Positions 1 to 6,001 of a stretch of DNA of 6,340 bases are shown here, one piece after another (the stretch's first letter is position 1; each line of letters opens with the position of its first letter). The stretch comes from Cyanobacteria bacterium T3Sed10_344R1 (GTDB lineage Bacteria > Cyanobacteriota > Cyanobacteriia > Phormidesmidales > Phormidesmidaceae), in assembly GCA_003566335.1 (NCBI GenBank), contig PXDR01000479.1:1-6340 (forward strand), given 5' to 3'. The notes beneath the pieces were generated by a model that ran no database searches, was not told the DNA's origin, and saw only the letters and a program-made list of their open reading frames with translations. Position numbers and translations under genes: made by a program.

Positions 1-251
1 AGTGAATGACATGGCCTGTTGATCCTTACGACCCAATTAGCGATGAGTCCAACATACTCCCCCAGCCAGACCTCGCCTAGCCTGCCTGAATCGTGTTTCT
101 TCCGGCAGAACCCAAGTCTGGGCATATGCGCGGGGTATTTAGACAAGTTTGCCCCTGTGCTTAAGGCTAGACCAATCCGCGATTAAATGGGTGAAGCGCG
201 TTCCGCCGCTGACATTCTCTTCACGCCTGATATCTTCACCCTTTTATTTTT
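1..251. other. Non-coding region upstream of murJ
   Basis: No convincing gene is present. The three forward frames hit stops early, and the longest open reverse frame (about 60 codons reaching the left edge) has no ATG and an unremarkable composition. The stretch therefore looks like an intergenic region or leader. Its last 60 bases carry the inverted repeat and T-rich run annotated separately. I looked for a sigma-70 promoter; TTAGAC at 139-144 is a possible -35, but no good -10 lies at the right distance, so no promoter is called. Confidence 0.6.
189..251 (+). terminator. Terminator- or attenuator-like hairpin abutting murJ
   Basis: GGGTGAAG (189-196) is an exact inverted complement of CTTCACCC (234-241), and the 3' arm is followed at once by a T-rich run (TTTTATTTTT, 242-251). 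This is the layout of an intrinsic terminator, although the 37-nt loop is long. A second CTTCAC copy (219-224) could pair with GTGAAG (191-196) instead, so two mutually exclusive stems are possible. The T-run ends one base before the GTG of murJ. It could end an upstream transcript, attenuate murJ, or be chance. It is seen in sequence only, with no folding energy computed. Confidence 0.35.
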
Positions 252-1874
252 GTGTCTGACGCTAAAAAACCCGGTCGTTCCCTGGCGGGCATCGCTGGGA
301 TTGTTGCCGTTGCTACCCTGATCAGCAAAGTTTTTGGCCTGGTGCGCCAGCAGGCGATCGCAGCTGCCTTTGCCCTAGGGCCAGTGGCCGAAGCCTACAA
401 CTTTTCCTACGTGATCCCCGGCTTTTTGCTGGTGCTGCTGGGGGGGATCAACGGCCCGTTCCACAGCGCCATTGTTAGCGTGGTGTCCCGGCGCAAGAAG
501 GAAGAAATTGCTCCTCTGGTCGAAACCATTACGACGGTAGTGGGGATCGTGCTGCTGGTGGCGACGGTGGCGATGATTGTGTTTGCCGCGCCGATGATTG
601 ACTTTGTCGCCCGAGGCTTGAGCGAAAGCGACATTGGCCTAGAGAGCCGGGCGATCGCAATTCGGCAGCTCCAGATCATGGCTCCTATGGCCTTTTTTGC
701 TGGTCTGATTGGCATTGGCTTTGGCACCCTCAACGCCGCCGACCAGTATTGGCTGCCGTCCATTAGCCCATTGTTTTCGAGCCTAGCGGTGCTGATTGGG
801 TTGGGGGGACTTGCGATCGCATTAGGTAGCGACATCACCGCCGACCAGTACGCCCTGCTGGGGGGAATTGTGCTGGCAGCAGGCACCCTCGGTGGGGCTG
901 TGCTGCAGTGGCTGGTTCAGGTGCCTGCCCTGTGGCGCTCTGGCCTGGGCACCCTGAGGCTGCGGTTCAACATTGGCGATCCCGGCGTGCGGGAAGTGCT
1001 GCGGATTTTGGTGCCCGCCACCTTCTCCTCCGGCATGATGCAGATCAATGTGTTTACCGATCTGTTTTTTGCCTCCTACATTCCCCAAGCCGCCGCCGCC
1101 CTAGGCTACGCCAACCTGCTGATTCAAACCCCCCTGGGCATCATTTCCAACGTGATTTTGGTGCCCTTTCTGCCGATCTTTTCCCGGCTAGCCGACCCGA
1201 TGCACTGGGACGAGCTGAAGGTAAGAATTCGCCAGTGCCTGCTGCTGACCGCCATCACCATGCTGCCCCTGAGCGCCCTGTTCGTCACCCTAGGGTCGCC
1301 GATGGTGCGGGTGGTGTATCAGCGCGGCGCATTCGACGGCCAAGACTCAGCAGTGGTGACCTCGGTGCTGGTGGCCTACGGCATCGGCATGTTTGTCTAC
1401 CTGGCTCGGGACGTGATGGTGCGGGTGTTTTATGCCCTAGGAGACGGGGACACCCCGTTCAAAATCAGCCTGGTCAATATTGTGCTGAACGGGGTGCTGG
1501 ACTACATCATGGTGATGGTGCTGAACCTTGGCGCGCCGGGGCTAGTGCTGGCCACCGTGGGCGTCAACGTGATTTCCCTAATTGCCATGCTGGTACTGCT
1601 CGATCGGCGGCTGAGCGGCCTGCCTTTGTTGGCCTGGAGCCGTCCCATCGCGGGTCTAGGGCTAGCCAGTGGCCTGGCTGGCGTCGCCGCCTGGGGCAGC
1701 CGCTGGGGACTAGTGCAGCTACTCGGCGATGAAGGCTTTTGGACTCAAGCCCTCCAGCTTTGTCTAGCAGGCGGCGTGGGCCTCGGCATTTTTGCCCTGG
1801 CGACCCTCCCCCTAGGCATTCCCGAAACCCAGCTCTTAGTGCAACGATTACAGCAACGCTTCAACCGCCGCTAA
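252..1874 (+). CDS. murJ: Lipid II flippase MurJ (MviN family)
   Basis: This is an inner-membrane flippase of the MOP/MviN superfamily that moves undecaprenyl-linked peptidoglycan precursor (lipid II) across the plasma membrane for wall synthesis. The 540 residues are almost all hydrophobic segments joined by short loops, fitting the roughly 14 helices and 500-550 aa usual for MurJ. Family landmarks are the N-terminal TLISKVFGLVRQQAIAAAF (22-40), PFHSAIVSV (69-77), and the block around YQRGAFDGQDS (356-366) running to RVFYALGDGDTPFKIS (391-406). The N-terminal arginine region and the arginine-rich C-terminus (QRLQQRFNRR) are typical. The start is GTG at 252, because an in-frame TGA lies at 228-230 and no other usual start codon follows it. 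There is no Shine-Dalgarno; the bases just upstream are a T-run. It is followed by a 169-bp gap, so it is probably a single-gene transcript. Family assignment is confident; the exact start is less so. Confidence 0.95.
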   Translation: MSDAKKPGRSLAGIAGIVAVATLISKVFGLVRQQAIAAAFALGPVAEAYNFSYVIPGFLLVLLGGINGPFHSAIVSVVSRRKKEEIAPLVETITTVVGIVLLVATVAMIVFAAPMIDFVARGLSESDIGLESRAIAIRQLQIMAPMAFFAGLIGIGFGTLNAADQYWLPSISPLFSSLAVLIGLGGLAIALGSDITADQYALLGGIVLAAGTLGGAVLQWLVQVPALWRSGLGTLRLRFNIGDPGVREVLRILVPATFSSGMMQINVFTDLFFASYIPQAAAALGYANLLIQTPLGIISNVILVPFLPIFSRLADPMHWDELKVRIRQCLLLTAITMLPLSALFVTLGSPMVRVVYQRGAFDGQDSAVVTSVLVAYGIGMFVYLARDVMVRVFYALGDGDTPFKISLVNIVLNGVLDYIMVMVLNLGAPGLVLATVGVNVISLIAMLVLLDRRLSGLPLLAWSRPIAGLGLASGLAGVAAWGSRWGLVQLLGDEGFWTQALQLCLAGGVGLGIFALATLPLGIPETQLLVQRLQQRFNRR

Positions 1875-1884
1875 GTCCCTATCT

Positions 1885-1997
1885 TTCGGGAACACTAGAC
1901 CAGAGCCCAATAGCCCTTCTTCATAAAGTTAGGTTTGCTAAAGCTTGATTAGCCCTAGCGAGCCTAGCGAGCCCCAGCGAGCCATGCCCGAAGGGCT
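1885..1997 (+). terminator. Weak hairpin region after murJ
   Basis: The gap downstream of murJ contains GCCC-GAA-GGGC (1986-1996) followed by TTT, a minimal 4-bp GC stem. The same segment can also pair at long range with earlier sequence: AGCCCTTC (1912-1919) is the inverted complement of GAAGGGCT (1990-1997), and TTCGGG (1885-1890) that of CCCGAA (1987-1992). This could be the murJ transcription end. The T-tract is short and the stems are weak or distant, so the call is tentative. Confidence 0.25.
1952..1983. repeat. Imperfect 9-10 bp tandem repeats
   Basis: Three consecutive units are present: GCCCTAGCGA (1952-1961), GCCTAGCGA (1962-1970) and GCCCCAGCGA (1971-1980), followed by a partial GCC. 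The unit length changes from 10 to 9 to 10, so the array is not codon-phased. It lies between murJ and the GGDEF/EAL gene, just before a second, unrelated repeat array. No function is visible. Confidence 0.7.
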
Positions 1998-2001
1998 TTA
2001 C

Positions 2002-2036
2002 AGCCAATAGCTAACAGCCAACAGCCAATAGCCACC
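2002..2036. repeat. Heptameric tandem repeats (STRR-like)
   Basis: Five uninterrupted 7-bp units are read: AGCCAAT, AGCTAAC, AGCCAAC, AGCCAAT and AGCCACC. Short tandemly repeated repetitive sequences with heptamer units are a known feature of filamentous cyanobacterial intergenic DNA; assigning this array to that class is inference from unit length and host. The array ends 7 bp before the ATG at 2044, where a ribosome binding site would be expected, and contains no Shine-Dalgarno. Confidence 0.75.
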
Positions 2037-2043
2037 CCACCCA

Positions 2044-4632
2044 ATGGCGCTCTTCTCCCGCCTCCCTTCCCCCCCCAGTCGCTCCCTCAGCTTGGTGCTG
2101 GTGGTGCCGTTTATGGTGCTGGTGGTGCTAACCGTGGGCCTGACTGGGGTCTTAGCGCTACAAACGGGACGAGCAGCGGTTAACCAGGCGGTAGAAGGGC
2201 TGCGAACTGAAATTAGCCAGCGGATTGTCCAGCAGTTGGACGACTACCTGGCCTACCCTCATTTGATCAACCAAGCCCACCTAGAGGCCCTAGAAACTGG
2301 GCGGCTGGCGGTGGAGCCCGTGCCCGCTTTAGAAACCTACCTGTGGCGACAGGCGCGGTTATTTGAGGTGGTGGATTTTCTTTACTACGGCAATGAGCGG
2401 GGAGAATTTGCCGGAGGCGGTTGGCCCCGAGGCCGGGATCATCCGATGCAGCGCCACCGGGTGACCCCAGCCCAGCCTGCGCTGCTGCAGTTTTTCAACA
2501 CGGACGATCAGGGCAATATTGTCGCCTTAAACCTGGAGACGCCGGGTTTTGATCCCCGCAGTCGAGCTTGGTACCAGTCGGCAGTGGAGAAAGGAGAGGC
2601 CACTTGGAGCCCGATTTTCACCTTTCAGGCGTTCCCAGCCATGGCGATTTCAGCCAGTGTGCCGGTCTCTGATGACCAGGGCAATCTGGTGGGGGTGTTT
2701 GCCAACAACTTTTTCCTGACCCGAATCAGCGACTTCCTGGCTTCCCTAGAGGTGGGGCAGACGGGGCAGAGTTTTGTGGTGGAGCCGTCGGGGCTACTGG
2801 TGGCGGCCTCGACCATAGAACAGCCCTTTACGGTGGTGGAGGGTCAGGCTGAGCGCTACAGTTTGGCGGACAATCCTGATCCGGTGCTGCAAGCGGCAGG
2901 AGATGCGATCGCAACCGCAGGCGGGCTCACCAACGGCACCCCCCGTTATGCCCGAGAGTTGACTTTTGATTTAGGGCGCGATCGCCACTTTTTGCAGCTC
3001 ACCCGCTATCAAGACGAATACGGTCTGGACTGGATTGTCGGCGTGATCGTGCCTGAGGCTGATTTCATGGCCCAGATTTGGGCCTATCGGCGCACCACGC
3101 TATTACTGTGCCTGCTAGCTCTAGGAATTTCAGGCAGCCTCGGCTGGTTGACGGCTCGCCAGATTGCCCGGCCCATCAGCCGCATGAGCCAGGCCGCCCA
3201 AGTCATGGCGGCTGGCGATTTAAGCCAGCCCGTCCAGTTCCCCAGCTCCATTGTGGAACTCAGCACCCTGGGCCGTTCTTTTAACCAAATGGCCCAGCAG
3301 TTGGCAGCGTCCTTTGCCGAACTTCAGCACCAGGCCACCCACGATAGCCTCACCCAGTTGCCCAACCGAGCCGCCCTGATGACGCGGTTGAGCAGCCTGA
3401 TTACCCAAACCCAGGGCAATCCTGATCGCCGGTTTGCCGTGCTGTTTTTGGATCTCGATAATTTCAAGCTGGTGAATGACAGCTATGGGCACCTAATTGG
3501 CGATCAGCTGCTCATTGTGGTCTCTCAACGGATCGTCAAAATTCTGCCCGACAAGACCCTGATGGCGCGGTTTGGCGGCGATGAGTTTGTGATTCTGCTA
3601 GAAGAAATTGAAACCGTCAGCACCACCACCCGAGTAGCCGATCGGATTGCCCAGGTGCTGAGCTTTCCGTTCAAGGTGGAAGACCATGAGATCTACATGG
3701 CGGTCAGTATGGGCATTGTGCTCAGCATGAATGGCGAAACCCGTGCCAGCCAGTTTTTGCGGGATGCCGATACGGCGATGTACCAGGCCAAAGCCAGGGG
3801 CAAAGGCCGCTATGAAGTCTTCACCCAGCGACTCCACGAAGAAACCACACGTCGCCTTTCCCTAGAAACAGAGCTACGGCGGGGTCTGAACCAAGAGGAG
3901 TTTACGGTCTACTACCAGCCGATTGTGGCCCTCGATAGCCTGGAGATTGTTGGGGTAGAAGCCCTGGTGCGTTGGCGACACCCCACGTTGGGGCTAGTGC
4001 CTCCCGGTCAGTTCATTCCAGTGGCAGAAGAGTCGGGGATGATTGTCAGCTTGGGGAATTGGGTGTTGCATCAAGCCTGTAGTCAGATGCAGCAATGGCA
4101 GCGGCAGGACCTTTCTAGCTCCCTAAAATTTGTCAGCGTCAATCTGTCTACGATGCAGTTTGTTCATCCCAATTTCTTGCAGCAGTTGGACTATATCCTG
4201 ACGGTTACCGGCCTCAATCGCACCGCACTGAAGCTGGAAATCACTGAAAGCATCATGTTGAATAACGCTGCGATCGTCCAGGCCCGGCTGCGGCGGCTGC
4301 GTCAGTCGGGGATTCGCTTTAGCATTGATGATTTTGGCACGGGCTATTCTTCCCTCAGCTATCTGCATCAGTTCCCGGTGGATAGCCTCAAGATCGATCA
4401 GGCGTTTGTCTCTCAGCTTGACCAGCCCACGGGGGAACCGGTGGTGCGGGCGATTTTGGCCTTGGCTCAAAATCTCAACCTGTCCGTGATTGCTGAGGGG
4501 GTAGAGTTGCGATCGCAGCTCCAGCATTTGCACAATCTGGGCTGTGAAATGGGTCAAGGCTACCTATTTGCCCGACCGATGCCCGCCGCAGAGATGACGG
4601 CGCTGCTGGGTCGTTCACTGTCAGTAGAGTAG
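2044..4632 (+). CDS. Membrane sensor dCache-HAMP-GGDEF-EAL protein
   Basis: This bifunctional cyclic-di-GMP enzyme would make (GGDEF) and/or degrade (EAL) the second messenger in response to an extracytoplasmic signal. Order in the 862 residues: TM1 about 17-40; periplasmic dCache-type sensor about 42-345, with the typical DPRSRAWYQSA (170-180) and a second lobe ending in YGLDWIVGVIVPEADF (326-341); TM2 about 351-370; HAMP about 371-424; GGDEF about 430-593; EAL about 605-855. The cyclase motif RFGGDEF is intact (GGDEF 511-515), with DLDNFKLVND upstream. The RxxD product-inhibition site is absent (P502 and T505 occupy its positions). The EAL domain keeps E639-A-L, N700, E735, D762/D763 of DDFGTG, K783, E818 and QGYLF (838-842), so phosphodiesterase activity is likely. 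The ATG at 2044 has no Shine-Dalgarno, but later starts would cut into TM1. The ligand is unknown. No neighbour suggests a target, and it appears to be transcribed alone. Confidence 0.93.
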   Translation: MALFSRLPSPPSRSLSLVLVVPFMVLVVLTVGLTGVLALQTGRAAVNQAVEGLRTEISQRIVQQLDDYLAYPHLINQAHLEALETGRLAVEPVPALETYLWRQARLFEVVDFLYYGNERGEFAGGGWPRGRDHPMQRHRVTPAQPALLQFFNTDDQGNIVALNLETPGFDPRSRAWYQSAVEKGEATWSPIFTFQAFPAMAISASVPVSDDQGNLVGVFANNFFLTRISDFLASLEVGQTGQSFVVEPSGLLVAASTIEQPFTVVEGQAERYSLADNPDPVLQAAGDAIATAGGLTNGTPRYARELTFDLGRDRHFLQLTRYQDEYGLDWIVGVIVPEADFMAQIWAYRRTTLLLCLLALGISGSLGWLTARQIARPISRMSQAAQVMAAGDLSQPVQFPSSIVELSTLGRSFNQMAQQLAASFAELQHQATHDSLTQLPNRAALMTRLSSLITQTQGNPDRRFAVLFLDLDNFKLVNDSYGHLIGDQLLIVVSQRIVKILPDKTLMARFGGDEFVILLEEIETVSTTTRVADRIAQVLSFPFKVEDHEIYMAVSMGIVLSMNGETRASQFLRDADTAMYQAKARGKGRYEVFTQRLHEETTRRLSLETELRRGLNQEEFTVYYQPIVALDSLEIVGVEALVRWRHPTLGLVPPGQFIPVAEESGMIVSLGNWVLHQACSQMQQWQRQDLSSSLKFVSVNLSTMQFVHPNFLQQLDYILTVTGLNRTALKLEITESIMLNNAAIVQARLRRLRQSGIRFSIDDFGTGYSSLSYLHQFPVDSLKIDQAFVSQLDQPTGEPVVRAILALAQNLNLSVIAEGVELRSQLQHLHNLGCEMGQGYLFARPMPAAEMTALLGRSLSVE

Positions 4633-4650
4633 CCCTGGGGTGATCCCGGC

Positions 4651-4680
4651 TTGAAATCTGGCCAAGGTTCTGAGCATGAT
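4651..4680 (+). promoter_or_regulatory. Candidate sigma-70 type promoter for cpcS
   Basis: TTGAAA (4651-4656) matches five of six bases of the -35 consensus. CATGAT (4675-4680) matches four of six of the -10 consensus, with an 18-bp spacer. It would start transcription near 4687 and leave a leader of roughly 60 nt before the cpcS ATG. Position and spacing are sensible, but the call rests on consensus matching alone. Confidence 0.4.
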
Positions 4681-4691
4681 AGAAACCAGAG

Positions 4692-4716
4692 AGCCTGAGC
4701 GCATCAGACGGCTTTT
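4692..4716 (+). promoter_or_regulatory. Possible small hairpin in the cpcS leader
   Basis: AGCC-TGA (4692-4698) can pair with TCA (4704-4706) and GGCT (4710-4713) around the loop GCGCA, with a 3-nt bulge, and TTT follows. It could be a weak terminator for the GGDEF/EAL gene or, if the candidate promoter is real, a hairpin near the 5' end of the cpcS transcript. The stem is short and interrupted, so this is only a candidate. Confidence 0.25.
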
Positions 4717-4735
4717 CTGCAATCAAACCTGCTTT

Positions 4736-4740
4736 AGGAG
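4736..4740 (+). promoter_or_regulatory. Ribosome binding site of cpcS
   Basis: AGGAG lies 9 nt before the ATG at 4750. It decides that start over the in-frame ATG at 4759 (residue 4), which would sit 18 nt away. It is the only clear Shine-Dalgarno in front of a gene in this window. Confidence 0.75.
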
Positions 4741-4749
4741 CAAGATTTC

Positions 4750-5355
4750 ATGGAGGCGATGGACTTCTTTCGCATGAGTGCCGGTCGGTGGCGATCCCAG
4801 CGCACCACCCACCACCTGCCCTTTCGCCGGGCCGAACTCGGAGAACTGGAAATCCGAGCTAGCGCCCTCGATGCCGAGGATCCCCGGGTGGCTGAAATCT
4901 GCAAAATGCACGACGTTGACCCCGCCCTAGCCATTGGGGGGGCTGACGTTCAGTGGGGTGGCTCCATGGCCTGGGATCGCGAAGGGGAAGGCCATGAAGG
5001 CCAAACCGTGCTGGTGCTCGTACCCGATACTGACAACCCGAAAACTGGGCGACTGCTGCGAGAGCGAGGCTATGCTGAAACCGTGCCCGTGGTAGGCCGC
5101 TACGAAGTAGACGATCAAGACGGCCTACAGTTGATAACCGAATACGAAACCATGAGTTCCATCGAGCGGTTCTGGTTTCCCAGTCCCGACCTGCGGCTGC
5201 GGGCTAGCACCGTCAAGCGCTTTGGCGGCTTCAACACCGCCTCCTTCTGCGCCGAAACTCGCCTAGATACCGATGCAGCCCCCGCCAAACCCGCCCCCGA
5301 ATCTACCGCTGAACCCACCCCCGAACCCGCCTTTCATTCCGCCTTTGGCTGGTGA
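4750..5355 (+). CDS. cpcS: Phycobiliprotein chromophore lyase, CpcS/CpeS family
   Basis: Members of this lipocalin-like family attach a bilin (phycocyanobilin or phycoerythrobilin) by a thioether bond to a conserved cysteine of phycobiliproteins, usually the Cys-82/84 site, before phycobilisome assembly in the cytoplasm. Family signatures in the 201 residues are SAGRWRSQRTTHHLPFRRAE (10-29), ICKMHDVDPALAIGG (50-64), MAWDREGEGHEG (73-84), RLLRERGYAETVPVVGRY (101-118), the hallmark SSIERFWF (136-143) and LRLRASTVKRFGGF (148-161). The core ends near residue 172. A Pro/Ala/Glu-rich linker (about 176-193) and a short FHSAFGW end follow. Clear Shine-Dalgarno. A downstream gene overlaps or abuts the 3' end, so the two are probably co-transcribed. 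Substrate specificity (phycocyanin, allophycocyanin or phycoerythrin) and the exact subclass (CpcS, CpcU or CpeS) cannot be told from this sequence alone; the symbol is therefore approximate. Confidence 0.92.
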   Translation: MEAMDFFRMSAGRWRSQRTTHHLPFRRAELGELEIRASALDAEDPRVAEICKMHDVDPALAIGGADVQWGGSMAWDREGEGHEGQTVLVLVPDTDNPKTGRLLRERGYAETVPVVGRYEVDDQDGLQLITEYETMSSIERFWFPSPDLRLRASTVKRFGGFNTASFCAETRLDTDAAPAKPAPESTAEPTPEPAFHSAFGW

Positions 5356-5374
5356 GGCAGGCGTCACCGACCCG

Positions 5375-5905
5375 GTGCTGTGGGGCGGTGACTATTTGCG
5401 GCTGATGCGGCAGCGGGCCTTGCAGCCAGACATGGTGGGGTTTGGGGATGACCTGGCGGCTCAGCTCAAGCTCTGCGGCTGGATGGGTCGCCACGTTCCG
5501 GCAATGAACCAGCAGCTCCAGGCCCATCTGGAGGCTTGTGCAGGCTGCTTTGCCCCAGCCCAACGGCAGCTGGTGGAGGTCTACGCCGCCCCCCTCAATC
5601 CCAGCCTGGGGATCGATGCCCTCTGCAATATTCAGGCTCAACCCACCACGATTTTGATTGATGTGGGCCGGGTGGCCCCAGGGGACTGGCTGGCGGTGGT
5701 AGCCCATGAATACGCCCATGCCCATCTGCAATCTCCGGGGCACGATCGCAACTTTGCCCAGACCCTAGGGCATTTGTGCTTGGGTCTGGGTCTGGGGCCA
5801 GTTCCGCCCCTCACCGCCACTGCCGATTGGCTAAAAAATTGGCCCCCCACCCCCTCTTGTGCAGACTCTCGCCGATTCTGGCAGGGGGCTGGCACTGGGG
5901 GCTAG
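5375..5905 (+). CDS. Unnamed protein with HEXXH zinc-metallopeptidase signature
   Basis: I do not recognise a named family. Counting from the GTG at 5375 (176 aa), the protein has H111-E-Y-A-H115, a classic HEXXH zinc motif, followed after seven residues by H123 in GHDRNF. A third His followed by an aromatic three to four residues later resembles SprT/WLM/YgjP-type gluzincins, but the spacing differs. Before it are C34 and a C55-A-G-C58 pair, with a hydrophobic TTILIDVG strand leading into the motif. No signal peptide or membrane helix is clear, suggesting a cytoplasmic protein. The start is uncertain. ATG 5273 would overlap cpcS by 83 bp and give an unnatural proline-rich N-terminus; TTG 5345 overlaps by 11 bp; ATG 5405 is also possible. 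None has a good Shine-Dalgarno, so translation may be coupled to cpcS. Proteolysis is inference from the motif; the substrate is unknown. Confidence 0.75.
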   Translation: MLWGGDYLRLMRQRALQPDMVGFGDDLAAQLKLCGWMGRHVPAMNQQLQAHLEACAGCFAPAQRQLVEVYAAPLNPSLGIDALCNIQAQPTTILIDVGRVAPGDWLAVVAHEYAHAHLQSPGHDRNFAQTLGHLCLGLGLGPVPPLTATADWLKNWPPTPSCADSRRFWQGAGTGG

Positions 5906-5955
5906 AGAGCCAAGGGTGAAAGTGTCTAGAGTGAGCGAGATGTCTTGAACTTAGG

Positions 5956-5976
5956 ATGCCCGGTTTATCCGGGGAT
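5956..5976. terminator. Hairpin between convergent genes
   Basis: CCCGG (5959-5963) and CCGGG (5969-5973) form a perfect 5-bp GC stem around TTTAT; one mismatch outside it is followed by two more pairs. It lies in the 96-bp gap where the cpcS-side transcript and pstB converge, a natural place for a shared terminator. There is no T-tract on either strand, so it does not meet the standard intrinsic terminator form. Confidence 0.3.
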
Positions 5977-6001
5977 ACTGCCAGGACAAGCGGGATTAAA
6001 G

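Noticed and set aside
139..167. TTAGAC and TAAGGC spaced by 17 bp as a murJ promoter
   Set aside because: The -10 half shares only the first two bases with consensus, so the match is no better than chance in this sequence.
1..183. Open reverse-strand frame of about 60 codons reaching the left edge
   Set aside because: It has no ATG or GTG start, only a possible TTG, and the translation has no recognisable motif or plausible composition.
908..1732. Long alternative frame inside murJ (274 codons)
   Set aside because: It overlaps the well-supported MurJ frame entirely and gives an Arg/Pro/Gly-rich product typical of GC-rich shadow frames.
2093..2128. 15-bp direct repeat TGGTGCTGGTGGTGC, two copies 21 bp apart
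   Set aside because: It encodes the Val/Leu-rich first membrane helix of the GGDEF/EAL protein; low codon diversity for hydrophobic residues explains it.
4123..4557. Reverse-strand frame of 144 codons inside the EAL domain
   Set aside because: It is antisense to a conserved domain with every catalytic residue intact; no start signal or motif supports it.
5303..5743. Reverse-strand frame of 146 codons opposite the HEXXH gene
   Set aside because: The plus-strand frame encodes a coherent HEXXH site and follows cpcS; the antisense product shows no recognisable domain.
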